Source: Rhodospirillales bacterium
GTDB taxonomy: Bacteria > Pseudomonadota > Alphaproteobacteria > Rhodospirillales > Defluviicoccaceae
Direction: 5' to 3'
Assembly: GCA_016712595.1 (NCBI GenBank)
Contig: JADJQT010000001.1
Location: 2,105,501-2,169,500 of the forward strand
DNA: 64,000 bases
The translations under genes and the position numbers were made by a program. Of this stretch, positions 42,878 to 51,897 are shown piece by piece (within the stretch, counting starts at the first letter, position 1; each line of letters begins with the position of its first letter). The notes below the pieces were generated by a model that ran no database searches, had not been told where the DNA came from, and was given only the letters and a program-made list of their open reading frames with translations.

Positions 42878-45677
42878 CGATCCTGCCCGCCGCCCGCAGC
42901 GCGGCATGGACCCGGTCCGGTGTCGCCGGGGTGCGGCGGATGGTCACGCCGGTGGCATCACGAATGGCATTGAGGATCGCCGCGGCGGTGGGGATCAGCG
43001 CCGGCTCGCCGACGCCCTTGGCGCCGAACGGACCGAGCGGCTCGGGGTCCTCGATGAGGATGGTCTCGATCATCGGGACATCGCCCACGGTCGGAATCAG
43101 ATAGTCGTGCAGGTTGTCGGTACGGCCGGGAACGTACTCCTCCATCAGTGCCATGCCGAGGCCCTGGGCGATGCCGCCTTCGACCTGGCCTTCGACAAGC
43201 ATCGGATTGATCGCCCGGCCGACGTCGTGTGCCGCGGTCATCCGCGCCACCTTGACCGTGCCGAGGTCGAGGTCGACCAGCACCTCCGCCACCTGTGCGC
43301 CGAAGCCGTAGGTCGCGTACGGCGTGCCTTGACCGTTCTCGTCGAGCGCCGTTGTCGGCGGATCGAAGGTGCCTTCGCCGCAGAGCACGTGTCCGTTTGC
43401 ATCGGCCGGCAGCACAGAAAGATCGATCGTCTGCGCCCGCACGCCGTCGTGCACCACCAGCGCCGCGCCGACGATCTCGAGCCAGGCATCCGGTGTGGCG
43501 TTGGCGAGGCGCAGGATATCGGTGCGCAGCGATGTGGCGGCGAGCCGGGTTGCCCGTCCGGAGATGAACGTCTGCCGGGACGCCGAAGTCTTGCCGGCAT
43601 CCGGGGTCAGGGCCGTATCGCCGGTTACGAGGGTGATCTGGTCAAGCGGCACGCCCAAGGTTTCGGCGCAAATCTGCGCCAGAACCGTGTTCGAGCCCTG
43701 GCCGATGTCGACGGCGCCCTGGTAGAGCACGAGCGTGCCGTCCGCCTTCAGTGCCACGCGCATCGTTGACGGATTGGACATTGAGGTATTGCCGCAGCCG
43801 TACCACATGCTGGCGATGCCGACGCCGCGGCGCGTCCGACCCGGTCCCGTCGGCGAAGAGGTGTTATGGCGCCGCGCCGCCTCGCGCCCTGTCTGCCAGG
43901 CCGGGCGCAGCGCCTCAAGGCATGCGGCCATGCCGACGCTGGCTTCGAGCCTCTGGCCGGTCGCGGTCGTATCGCCGGCGCGAATGGCATTCTTGACGCG
44001 GAACTCCAGCCGATCGAGGCCGAGGGCGTCGGCGAGTTCGTCGAGCACCGCCTCGGTGGCGATCGCCGCCTGCGGGGTGCCGAAGCCGCGAAAGGCGCCG
44101 GACGGCACGAGGTTGGTGGTAACCGCCCGGGTGCTGGCCACGATCGCCGGAAAATAGTAGGGGCCGGAGCAGTGGACCGGAACGCGGTTGGCGACGGTCG
44201 GTCCCCACGAGGAATAGGCGCCGGTATTGAAGTCGCCGGTGAACATCATCGCCGTCAGTTGGCCGGCGGCATCGGCGCCGATGCGCACGCGCATGCGTGC
44301 GGGGTGGCGCTTGGTCGTGCTTTGCATCGACTCGCGCCGGGAGTAAAGGCAACGCACCGGCCGGTCGAGCAGCCAGGCGGCAATGGCGATGTAAGGCTGC
44401 AGCGACAGATCGAGCTTGCCGCCGAAGCCGCCGCCGCAGGCGGTCGGCACGATGCGCACCTTGTCGTCGGCAATGCCGAGGATGCGGGCAACGTCCTCCC
44501 GGTCCATGTACGGGGTCTGGGTGGTGACGTGGACCTCGATGCCGTCGCCGGTCCGCCGGGCGAAGCCGGCTTCCGGCTCGATGTAGGCGTGTTCGACGTA
44601 GGCGGTCTCGAACGTTCCCTCGCGGATGTGGGCGGCGGCGGCAAGCCCGGCGTCGACGTCGCCCTTATGGACGTAGCCGCGGACGAGCACGTTGTCCGGA
44701 CGTCCGGCAAACAGTAATGCTGCATCCTGCGCGAGCGCATCGTCGATGCTCAGCAGGGCAGGACGCGGCTCCCAGGTCACCGGAAAGTCCGCAGCATCGA
44801 AGGCCTCGATCGCCTCGGCGCTGCCGATCACCGCGGCGATCGCCTCGCCGGCGAAGCGGACGACGCCATCGGCAAACACCGGCTGGTCGCGCATCGGCGC
44901 GATCACGCCATGGACATTGACCCCGGGCACGTCCGCTGCCGTCAGCACCCGCACGAGGCCGGGGTGGCGGGCGAGAACCGTTGCGGTATCGCCGATGGTG
45001 AAACTTGCCGAGGCATGCGGGGAGCGGACGATCGTCAGCCCCAGGGCATCGGCGGGCGCGACGTCATCGCCGAAGCGCTCGGTGCCGTCGACGCGGGCGA
45101 TGCCGTCAACGCGCGCGGCGCGGGCGCCGACGATGCCGTCCGCCGTGTTGCTGTTCGCCGTGTCCGCCGCGGGCGGCGGCACATCGGCGAAGCGCCAGGC
45201 GTCGCAGACGGCGGTGATGATCTTGCGATAGCCGGTGCAGCGGCAGAGGACGCCGCCCAGCGCGTCCATGACCGCCGCCTCGTCCGGACGGGCGCGGCGC
45301 TCGAGCAGCGCCGTTGCCGCCATCAGCATGCCGGGCGTGCAGATGCCGCATTGGGCCGCGCCGTGGTGCTGAAACGCGCGCTGCAGGCAGGTGAGCGCGT
45401 TGCCGCCGAGCCCGGCGGCTCCCGCCAATCCCTCGACGGTGACGATCGGGCGGCCGGCCACCTGACCCACGGGGGTCAGGCAGGCGCAGACCGGTATGCC
45501 GTCGAGCAGCACGGTGCAGGCGCCGCAGTCGCCGGCATCGCAGCCGACCTTGGTGCCGAGCAGCCGCAGGTCCTCGCGCAACACTTGGCTCAGCCGGCGC
45601 ATCGGCGGTGCCGTAATCGGGATCCGTTCGCCGTTGATGCTGAGAATGAGGCTGGGGGCTTCGCTCTCGCCTCTCAT
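42861..45677 (-). CDS. Xanthine dehydrogenase family hydroxylase, fused 2Fe-2S and molybdenum subunits
   Basis: The protein is 938 residues. The N terminus is the iron-sulfur part: Cys46, Cys51, Cys54 and Cys64 for a plant-type [2Fe-2S], then Cys110, Cys113, Cys145 and Cys147 (QCGICTPGML ... GVLCRCTGY) for the second cluster. From ~170 on it is a molybdopterin subunit, with ACGGGFGGKLDL in the Mo domain and GAKGVGEPAL near the C terminus, where the Glu is the catalytic base. Such enzymes insert oxygen from water into heteroaromatic rings, for example nicotinate to 6-hydroxynicotinate. The two parts are more often separate genes. Start at 45677 overlaps the FAD-subunit stop (ATGA). Codons before that belong to another gene's shadow. 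Confidence 0.92.
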   Translation of the reverse strand: MRGESEAPSLILSINGERIPITAPPMRRLSQVLREDLRLLGTKVGCDAGDCGACTVLLDGIPVCACLTPVGQVAGRPIVTVEGLAGAAGLGGNALTCLQRAFQHHGAAQCGICTPGMLMAATALLERRARPDEAAVMDALGGVLCRCTGYRKIITAVCDAWRFADVPPPAADTANSNTADGIVGARAARVDGIARVDGTERFGDDVAPADALGLTIVRSPHASASFTIGDTATVLARHPGLVRVLTAADVPGVNVHGVIAPMRDQPVFADGVVRFAGEAIAAVIGSAEAIEAFDAADFPVTWEPRPALLSIDDALAQDAALLFAGRPDNVLVRGYVHKGDVDAGLAAAAHIREGTFETAYVEHAYIEPEAGFARRTGDGIEVHVTTQTPYMDREDVARILGIADDKVRIVPTACGGGFGGKLDLSLQPYIAIAAWLLDRPVRCLYSRRESMQSTTKRHPARMRVRIGADAAGQLTAMMFTGDFNTGAYSSWGPTVANRVPVHCSGPYYFPAIVASTRAVTTNLVPSGAFRGFGTPQAAIATEAVLDELADALGLDRLEFRVKNAIRAGDTTATGQRLEASVGMAACLEALRPAWQTGREAARRHNTSSPTGPGRTRRGVGIASMWYGCGNTSMSNPSTMRVALKADGTLVLYQGAVDIGQGSNTVLAQICAETLGVPLDQITLVTGDTALTPDAGKTSASRQTFISGRATRLAATSLRTDILRLANATPDAWLEIVGAALVVHDGVRAQTIDLSVLPADANGHVLCGEGTFDPPTTALDENGQGTPYATYGFGAQVAEVLVDLDLGTVKVARMTAAHDVGRAINPMLVEGQVEGGIAQGLGMALMEEYVPGRTDNLHDYLIPTVGDVPMIETILIEDPEPLGPFGAKGVGEPALIPTAAAILNAIRDATGVTIRRTPATPDRVHAALRAAGRIDGADG

Positions 45678-46564
45678 CGCAGGCGGTCCTGTGCCGTATC
45701 GAGGGCGCGGCGAACCAGGGTCGCTGCGGCATCGCGGCGGTATTGCGCCGTCGCGCGCACGTCGCTCACCGGCGAAAGCGCGCCCAGATGCCGAGCGGTG
45801 AGCGCAGTGGAGAGCGGGGGGCCTGCCAGCGAGCGGCCGATGAGCGCCATCTCCAACTCTGGCAGGCGCTGCGCCACCGTGGAGCAGGCCCCAACAGCGA
45901 CGGCGGCCGTGCTCACCTGATCTTCTGCGTCCGCCTCGATGACGACGGCGACCATGACGATCGAGATAAGCTGATAGGCCCGCGCGCCGAGCTTCACAAA
46001 GACACTGGCGGTTCGGGCGATGCGTTTGGGGATGAGGATCGCGGTCAGCAACTCGCCGGCTTGCAGCGCCGTTCGCCGGTTGCCGCGGATGAAATCGGCA
46101 AGGGGCAGCACACGCATGCCTGTGGCGCTGCGCAGTTCGACGGCGGCGTCCATCGCTAGCAGCGGCGGCACGCCGTCGGCGGCGGGCGAGGCGTTGCACA
46201 GGTTGCCGCCGATGGTTCCGGCGTTCTGAATCTGCACCCCGCCGATCTGGCGGGCGGCATGGCGCAGAGCGCTGAACAGCTCCGGAAGATCGTTGGAGCC
46301 GGCGATCTCGGACCACGTCGTCAATGCGCCGAGGCGCCAGTGATCTTGGGCGTCGGCAATACCGCGCGCGTCGGCAAGACCGGTGACGTCGAGTACGTCG
46401 TCGGCGAGGGGACGTGACGACGGGGAACAGTAGTAATCGGTGCACCCGGCAACCACGGTCCAGCCGCCGCGCGCAAGGATACCGACGGCTTCGTCCGCGG
46501 ATTCTGCTCGAAGATAGTTTGCCAACTCGCCAGACCTCGTGTGCAGCCGCCGGCCGGCCGCCAT
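45674..46564 (-). CDS. Xanthine dehydrogenase family FAD-binding subunit (CoxM/CutM type)
   Basis: The 296-residue protein carries the flavin of the hydroxylase. FAD-contact motifs are TVVAGCTDYYCS (about 36-47) and IQNAGTIGGNLCNASPAAD (about 112-130), and the C-terminal CO-dehydrogenase flavoprotein domain follows (~180-290). Electrons pass from the Mo site through the two Fe-S clusters to this FAD. It is the first gene of the operon that runs down to the transporter. The start may be slightly further downstream, but the ATG at 46564 keeps family length. Confidence 0.9.
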   Translation of the reverse strand: MAAGRRLHTRSGELANYLRAESADEAVGILARGGWTVVAGCTDYYCSPSSRPLADDVLDVTGLADARGIADAQDHWRLGALTTWSEIAGSNDLPELFSALRHAARQIGGVQIQNAGTIGGNLCNASPAADGVPPLLAMDAAVELRSATGMRVLPLADFIRGNRRTALQAGELLTAILIPKRIARTASVFVKLGARAYQLISIVMVAVVIEADAEDQVSTAAVAVGACSTVAQRLPELEMALIGRSLAGPPLSTALTARHLGALSPVSDVRATAQYRRDAAATLVRRALDTAQDRLR

Positions 46565-46744
46565 GCAAATGAGATTGGTGCTAAGGTTGGTGTGCGATTG
46601 CGAAATTCACACCCATTGATGCGCAGTTGTCAATTGCATGACGGCGGATCGGCAACAGTTTCTCCCGGAGTGGCTTTGCCAATCGCGATCGCTCCCCCCA
46701 CATGGTCCTCAAGCCGCCAAGCCCGGCGGTTCGGATCAGTTTCG

Positions 46745-47224
46745 ATGTTGAAGCGCTTCGTGGTCTGCCTCATCGCCTTACTGGCTTTCACCCATCCGGC
46801 CGGTGCCGATTTTCGCAGCTATGCCGTGGTCCAGGACGATGCTAGCCTGCTCATCCGCAATACCATCGTGCGTCTTTACGGGATCTATATTCCCGACCCA
46901 AGCCTCTATTGCGGGCGCAATCTCAGGCCGAGCTTCTGCGGCAACCGTGCGGCTGTCGCGCTTAACTTCAAGATTCAGGGGTTCGTTACCTGCCGTGAGA
47001 TGGGATCCTACAATGACGGCAGCATCAGCGCCGTATGCTGGGCTGGACGTTCCAACTTCGACGACGGCGTGGATCTCGGCGCCTACCTCGTCCGCGAAGG
47101 CCTCGCGCTCGCCGGTCCCGACGCGCCCTTCGAATACCGGGCGCTCGAACGCATCGCTCAGGCCAACGGCCTCGGCATCTGGGGATTCCAGGTCGATTCG
47201 TTTCGGCCTGCTCCAAGATTCTGA
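46745..47224 (+). CDS. Secreted nuclease-like (thermonuclease/SNase-fold) protein
   Basis: The protein is 159 residues with a clear signal peptide: MLKRFVVCLIALLAFTHPAGA, cleavage near residue 21. The body has the SNase-type strand IVRLYGIYIPDPSLYC and the late motif YLVREGLALAGPD-FEYRALERIAQANGLGIWGF seen in thermonuclease family proteins. The usual Arg/Glu/Arg catalytic set is not obvious, and Cys residues replace parts of it, so nuclease activity is doubtful. The upstream in-frame extension to 46541 is rejected because it would put the signal peptide inside the protein. It stands alone between the hydroxylase operon and the gsp cluster. Confidence 0.72.
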   Translation: MLKRFVVCLIALLAFTHPAGADFRSYAVVQDDASLLIRNTIVRLYGIYIPDPSLYCGRNLRPSFCGNRAAVALNFKIQGFVTCREMGSYNDGSISAVCWAGRSNFDDGVDLGAYLVREGLALAGPDAPFEYRALERIAQANGLGIWGFQVDSFRPAPRF

Positions 47225-47321
47225 TCCGTAAGCCGAAGGCCACCCCTTGCTCACCATCAGGCTTGAAGCGCGCCTCGCGGCTAAAGGGTAAAGCAGCCGG
47301 CGTTGCGGTCCTGGCGCTGAT

Positions 47322-47383
47322 CGCGTAGCCCCAATGGCGCTTGCGCCACATTCTTGCCACGCTTGCGCCATTGGGGCTACGCG
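47322..47383. repeat. 19-bp perfect inverted repeat with 24-base spacer
   Basis: CGCGTAGCCCCAATGGCGC (47322-47340) and its exact reverse complement (47365-47383) flank a spacer that itself holds TGGCG/CGCCA partners. It would fold into a long stem, possibly a two-way terminator after the nuclease-like gene, or a REP-like palindromic unit. There is no T-run after the stem. Confidence 0.75.
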
Positions 47384-47533
47384 GTGCTTGCCGACGCGCT
47401 CTACTTATCGTAGCACCGTACCTGACCCGTGCGTCGGCGAAGGTCGCTCAAACGGCTGTTCTCCGCGTATGGCGATAACGCTGGGAGGCGAGGTCGGCGT
47501 TCATTCCCGCCGCACATTGGTTGTTCAAAGAAA

Positions 47534-48307
47534 ATGACCGAGAACGCAATCGGCGCAATTCTGACCATTTTGTGGTGGGTGCCGATTCTGGCTGCGCCTT
47601 TCATCGGCAGCTTCCTCGGCGTTGTTGTCGAGCGGCTGCCGGAGGGCGAACCGCTGGTTTTCGGCCGGTCCCGATGCGACTATTGCGGCCATACGCTCGC
47701 CGTCCGCGACCTCATTCCTCTGGTGAGCTGGTTTGCCGCGCAGCGGCGGTGCCGCTATTGCGGCACGCCGCTTGGCTGGTTCTATCCCAACATCGAGGTG
47801 GCGGCCCTGCTCGTCGCCATATGGGCGGCACTTACAATCTCGGGACCGATGATGTGGGTGAGCTGCGGGTTGGGCTGGGCGCTGCTGACCCTGGCGGTGA
47901 TCGACATCCGTCACCTGATCCTGCCGGACGTCATCACCCTGCCGCTGCTTGCCGGCGGGCTCGTTACCATCTTCGCGATCGATCCTTCGATGCTCGATCA
48001 GCATGCCCTCGCCGCCGTTCTCGGCTTCGGCGTGTTCTGGCTGATCGCCACGGGGTATCGCAAGCTGCGCGGTCAAGAGGGACTGGGGCTCGGCGACGCC
48101 AAACTGCTTGCAGCCGCCGGCGCATGGGTTTCGTGGCAGGGCCTGCCGGGAGTCGTTTTCTTCGGCGCTGCGAGCGCGCTCCTCGTCGTGCTGCTGCGCA
48201 TTGCCTTGGGCGCCGATATCGGCTCGCGGCGACATTTGCCGTTCGGGCCCTACCTTTGTCTCGCAACCTGGCTGGTTTGGCTTTACGGGCCATTGCTGCT
48301 GGGCTGA
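47534..48307 (+). CDS. gspO: Prepilin peptidase (GspO/PulO type)
   Basis: The 257-residue membrane protease cleaves and prepares the pseudopilins of the secretion system. The zinc-type Cys set is Cys48/Cys51 (CDYC) and Cys73/Cys76 (CRYC). The catalytic aspartates are Asp124 (AVIDIRHLILPD) and Asp188 in GLGLGDAKL. The N-methyltransferase part is of normal short length. Start at ATG 47534; the frame is open further upstream but without hydrophobic sequence. It is the first gene of the gsp cluster and is 93 bases before gspE. Confidence 0.94.
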   Translation: MTENAIGAILTILWWVPILAAPFIGSFLGVVVERLPEGEPLVFGRSRCDYCGHTLAVRDLIPLVSWFAAQRRCRYCGTPLGWFYPNIEVAALLVAIWAALTISGPMMWVSCGLGWALLTLAVIDIRHLILPDVITLPLLAGGLVTIFAIDPSMLDQHALAAVLGFGVFWLIATGYRKLRGQEGLGLGDAKLLAAAGAWVSWQGLPGVVFFGAASALLVVLLRIALGADIGSRRHLPFGPYLCLATWLVWLYGPLLLG

Positions 48308-48400
48308 GCGTGAGATACACCTGGGCGCGGGACGGCACAGTTCGCGCGCCCAGGGACCGGTGATGCGGCCGGCGATGCGGGCAAAGACGAGAGGAGCACC

Positions 48401-50176
48401 GTGACGGTGGACCAGCGCTTGCCCGATCCGACCGACGGCAACGGAAACGTTGCGATTGTGGACAACACCGACGGGGTGCTCGGTGACGCCGCCGCGGTCG
48501 ACGCCGCCGTCGTCGACTGGCTGACCGGCCGCGGCAAGCTCGATGCAGCGGGTGTGCAGCGGGCGAAGCGCATTCAGCCGGACGGCGGCGAACACCTTTA
48601 CTCGCTGCTGATCAAGCTTGGCCTCGCCAGCGAGGGCGATGTCGCGGCGGCACTTTCGGCCGTGCTCGGCCTGCCACTGATCACCGCCGCCGATTTTCCC
48701 AGCCAGGCGCTTCTCGACGGAGCGCTGAGCGCGAAGTTCCTCAAGGACAGCCGCATCGTGCCGGTCGCCGAGAGCGAAACGGGCGTCGTGCTGGCCATGG
48801 CCGATCCGCTCGACGACTTTGCCGCCGGGTCGATCGAGGCCGCCACCGGCCGGCCGGTGGTGCGCCGCATCGCTGTCTCCGCCGATATCGAAAAGGCGCT
48901 GGAGAGGCTCTACGGCCGTGCCGGCAGCGTGCTCGGCGAAATCGATCAGCTTGGCGAGCACGGCGAGCACGGCGGCGACGATGCCGAGCGCCTGAAGGAC
49001 ATGGCGAGCGAGGCGCCGGTCATCCGCTTCGTCAACCAGTTGATCGGCCGCGCGGTCGAGGCGCGTGCCTCGGACATCCACATCGAGCCGTTCGAGAACA
49101 AGCTGCGCGTCCGCTATCGCGTCGACGGCATTCTCCAGGAGGTGGAAACGCCGCCCGGGCGGCTGGCGGCGGCGATCATCTCGCGGGTCAAGATCATGTC
49201 GAAGCTCAACATCGCCGAGCGCCGGCTGCCGCAGGATGGGCGCATCAAGCTCGCCATCCGCGGCAAGGAGGTCGACTTCCGTATCTCGACGGTGCCGACC
49301 CTGCATGGCGAGAGCGTGGTGATGCGTATCCTCGACCGCGGCGGCGCGGTTTTCGAGTTCGCTGCCCTCGGCCTCGATGCCGGCGTGCTCGATCCCTACC
49401 TTCAGCTGCTGGATCGGCCGAACGGCATCGTCCTGGTGACCGGCCCCACCGGCAGCGGCAAGACAACCACGCTCTACACCTCGCTTTTGCGACTGAACAC
49501 GCCGGACTGCAAGATCCTCACCGTCGAGGACCCGATCGAATACCAGCTCGAAGGCGTCAACCAGGTTCAGGTGAAGGCGCAGATCGGCCTGACCTTCGCC
49601 GGCGTTCTGCGGGCGCTGCTGCGCCAGGACCCGGACATCATCATGATCGGCGAGATCCGCGACCTCGAGACGGCGCAGATCGCAGCACAGGCGGCGCTCA
49701 CCGGCCACTTGGTGCTGTCCACCTTGCATACCAATTCCGCCGCGGGATCGGTGACGCGGTTGCTCGACATGGGCCTTGAGGACTATCTTCTTGCCTCGAC
49801 GCTCAACGGTATCGCCGCCCAGAGGCTGGTGCGCAATCTTTGCCCACACTGCCGGGAGCCGAACCCGGCGGCTGGCGAGATCGCCACGCAAATGAATCTT
49901 CTGCGCTTCGCCGAGGGCGGCGTGCTGCGTATCGACCGGCCGGTCGGCTGCCCGCGCTGCAACGGCACCGGCTACTACGGGCGCTCGTGCATCGCCGAGA
50001 TGTTGGTGATGACCGACGAGATCCGCCGCATCATCCTGCGTCGCGAGGATGCCGGCGCCATTCAACGGGCCGCGATCGAAGGCGGCATGCGCACGCTCTA
50101 CGAGGACGGCATGCGCAAGGTCGTCCGCGGGGTCACGTCACTCGAAGAGGTGCTGCGCGTAACCCGGGAGGCGTGA
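48401..50176 (+). CDS. gspE: Type II secretion ATPase GspE
   Basis: The 591-residue cytoplasmic ATPase powers pseudopilus assembly. Walker A is GPTGSGKTTTLY (~347), the Asp box ILTVEDPIEYQLEG follows, Walker B is DPDIIMIGEIRD (~410) and the tetracysteine zinc site is CPHC ... CPRC (~480-524). The first ~90 residues include an extra Asp/Val-rich leader before the GspE N domain. Start is a GTG at 48401. The stop is 2 bases before the gspF GTG, in the same ribosome-site region. Confidence 0.95.
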   Translation: MTVDQRLPDPTDGNGNVAIVDNTDGVLGDAAAVDAAVVDWLTGRGKLDAAGVQRAKRIQPDGGEHLYSLLIKLGLASEGDVAAALSAVLGLPLITAADFPSQALLDGALSAKFLKDSRIVPVAESETGVVLAMADPLDDFAAGSIEAATGRPVVRRIAVSADIEKALERLYGRAGSVLGEIDQLGEHGEHGGDDAERLKDMASEAPVIRFVNQLIGRAVEARASDIHIEPFENKLRVRYRVDGILQEVETPPGRLAAAIISRVKIMSKLNIAERRLPQDGRIKLAIRGKEVDFRISTVPTLHGESVVMRILDRGGAVFEFAALGLDAGVLDPYLQLLDRPNGIVLVTGPTGSGKTTTLYTSLLRLNTPDCKILTVEDPIEYQLEGVNQVQVKAQIGLTFAGVLRALLRQDPDIIMIGEIRDLETAQIAAQAALTGHLVLSTLHTNSAAGSVTRLLDMGLEDYLLASTLNGIAAQRLVRNLCPHCREPNPAAGEIATQMNLLRFAEGGVLRIDRPVGCPRCNGTGYYGRSCIAEMLVMTDEIRRIILRREDAGAIQRAAIEGGMRTLYEDGMRKVVRGVTSLEEVLRVTREA

Positions 50177-50178
50177 GC

Positions 50179-51399
50179 GTGCCGACGTATCGCTATAAGG
50201 CGGTGAGCGGACCCGGCGAGGTCGTCGAAGGCGAGATGGAGGCGGCGAGCCAGGCGGCAGTGCTCGACCAGCTGCGAGGCCAGGGTTATCTGCCGCTGCG
50301 CGCGGACGAGGCCCGCGGCGGCGCCCTGGCGAACCTGCTGAAAATGGAGATCGGCGGCGGCTCGAAAATCTCGGGCGAGGACCGGATCGCCATCATCCGC
50401 GAACTCGGCAGCCTCTCGCATGCCGGTCTGCCGCTCGATCAGGCCATTGGCGTGCTGATCAAGTTCACCGAGAAGGAGCCGGTCAAGAAGCTGATGGGCC
50501 GGGTGCTCGAGCGTGTCCGCGGTGGCTCGTCGCTGGCGGATGCGATGACGGCGCAAGGGCGCGTCTTCGATCGCTTTGTTCTCGGCATGGTCCGTGCCGG
50601 TGAGGCCGGCGGCGCCCTCGATACGGTGCTGGCCAAAACCGCCGAATTTCTTGAAAAATCACAGCAGTCGAAGCAGGACCTCAAGTCCGCATTAATCTAT
50701 CCGGTGGTTCTGTTCGTCTCAGTATGCATCTCCATCGGCATCATCGTGACCGTCGTCATCCCCAGCTTCAAGGAGATCTTCGATCAGGCGGGCATCGCGC
50801 TGCCGCTGTCGACCCGGATCGTCATGGGTGTCGGCGCGGTGACCTCGGCCGGCTGGTGGGTGCCGATCGTCCTCGGCCTCTTGGCGACGCTGTTCATCTC
50901 CCGGCAGCGACGCGATCCCGAGTTGCGCCGGCAGTGGGACCGGCGCTTCCTGCGCCTGCCGTTGGCGGGCGGACTTGCCGGCCGGATCGAGACGACGCGG
51001 ATGACCTACACGCTGGGCATGCTGTTGAACAACGGCGTGCCGCTCGTCTCGGCCCTCGGCGTGGTCAAGGGCACGCTTGGCAATGCCGCCATGGAAAGCG
51101 CGTTTGAGCAGATCGAAAAGCAGGTGCGCGAGGGCAAGACGTTCGCGGGGCCGCTCGCCGAGTCCGGGCTGTTCCCGACACTGGCGACCCACCTGATCCG
51201 CATCGGTGAAGAGAGCGGCCGGTTGGAAGAGATGTTGTTCCGCGTCGCCGAAGTCTACGAGCGCGAGGTGCACCATTCGATCCAGCGGCTGATGGCGATC
51301 TTGATCCCGGCGCTGACCGTCGGCATGGCGCTGTTGATCGGCGGCATCATCGTCTCCATACTCGTGCCGATGCTCAGCATCAACCAGCTCGCTGTGTGA
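50179..51399 (+). CDS. gspF: Type II secretion inner-membrane platform protein GspF
   Basis: The protein is 406 residues, with two T2SSF domains and hydrophobic segments at about 168-192, 222-244 and 376-402. The start is the GTG at 50179 (VPTYRYKAVSGPGE) with GGGAGG 7 bases ahead; the GTG at 50173, which overlaps the gspE stop, is too near that site. It anchors GspE and contacts GspL. Confidence 0.94.
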   Translation: MPTYRYKAVSGPGEVVEGEMEAASQAAVLDQLRGQGYLPLRADEARGGALANLLKMEIGGGSKISGEDRIAIIRELGSLSHAGLPLDQAIGVLIKFTEKEPVKKLMGRVLERVRGGSSLADAMTAQGRVFDRFVLGMVRAGEAGGALDTVLAKTAEFLEKSQQSKQDLKSALIYPVVLFVSVCISIGIIVTVVIPSFKEIFDQAGIALPLSTRIVMGVGAVTSAGWWVPIVLGLLATLFISRQRRDPELRRQWDRRFLRLPLAGGLAGRIETTRMTYTLGMLLNNGVPLVSALGVVKGTLGNAAMESAFEQIEKQVREGKTFAGPLAESGLFPTLATHLIRIGEESGRLEEMLFRVAEVYEREVHHSIQRLMAILIPALTVGMALLIGGIIVSILVPMLSINQLAV

Positions 51400-51420
51400 T
51401 TCCGCGGAGGCTCCCCTTTC

Positions 51421-51897
51421 ATGATAAGTGCAAAGCGTGCCGTTCGGGACACGAACCGGCCACCGCGCGCCACGCGCGCGGATGGGGCGGCGCAGGCAGG
51501 CTTCACTCTGCTCGAAGTTCTGGTCGTCCTCGTCATCCTCGGGCTGCTGGCGGCGGTTGTCGCCGGCCCGCAGATTTTCAAATACCTGGGCAGCGCCAAG
51601 TCGGAGGCGGCCAAGGTGCAGATCCAGCAGGTGAGTTCGGCGCTCGATCTCTATCGCCTCGAGATTGGCCGCTACCCGACGCAGGAGGAGGGCCTTTCCG
51701 CCCTGATCGAAGCGCCGGCGGGCGTCAACCGTTGGAATGGGCCTTACCTGAAGAAAAAAGAAGCGATCGTCGATCCGTGGGGTCGTGTCTTCCTTTATAA
51801 GATTCCCGGCGATCATGGCGATTACGACCTCTGGACTCTGGGCGCCGATAATGCGCAAGGCGGCAACGGCGAGGACCAGGACCTTACAAGCTGGTAA
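51421..51897 (+). CDS. gspG: Major pseudopilin GspG
   Basis: The protein is 158 residues. A 26-residue leader ends in the prepilin site A-G/F (QAGFTLLEVLVVLVILG), cleaved by GspO, followed by the hydrophobic helix. The C-terminal part has the GspG calcium and turn motifs IGRYPTQEEGL, RWNGPYLKK and GDYDLWTLGADN. It forms the pseudopilus shaft. It overlaps gspH by 47 bases. Confidence 0.95.
   Translation: MISAKRAVRDTNRPPRATRADGAAQAGFTLLEVLVVLVILGLLAAVVAGPQIFKYLGSAKSEAAKVQIQQVSSALDLYRLEIGRYPTQEEGLSALIEAPAGVNRWNGPYLKKKEAIVDPWGRVFLYKIPGDHGDYDLWTLGADNAQGGNGEDQDLTSW

Noticed and set aside
45678..46568. N-terminal ~297 codons in frame with the molybdenum hydroxylase
   Set aside because: This part is Arg-rich and overlaps the conserved FAD subunit in another frame. 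The iron-sulfur domain begins at the ATG at 45677.
46541..46744. N-terminal extension of the nuclease-like protein
   Set aside because: It would place a clear signal peptide 68 residues inside the protein. The ATG at 46745 is a better start.
47525..50065. 846-codon open frame on the minus strand across gspO and gspE
   Set aside because: It is antisense to two clearly conserved genes, is very rich in His/Arg/Gln, and has no family motifs. Long antisense frames are expected at this G+C level.
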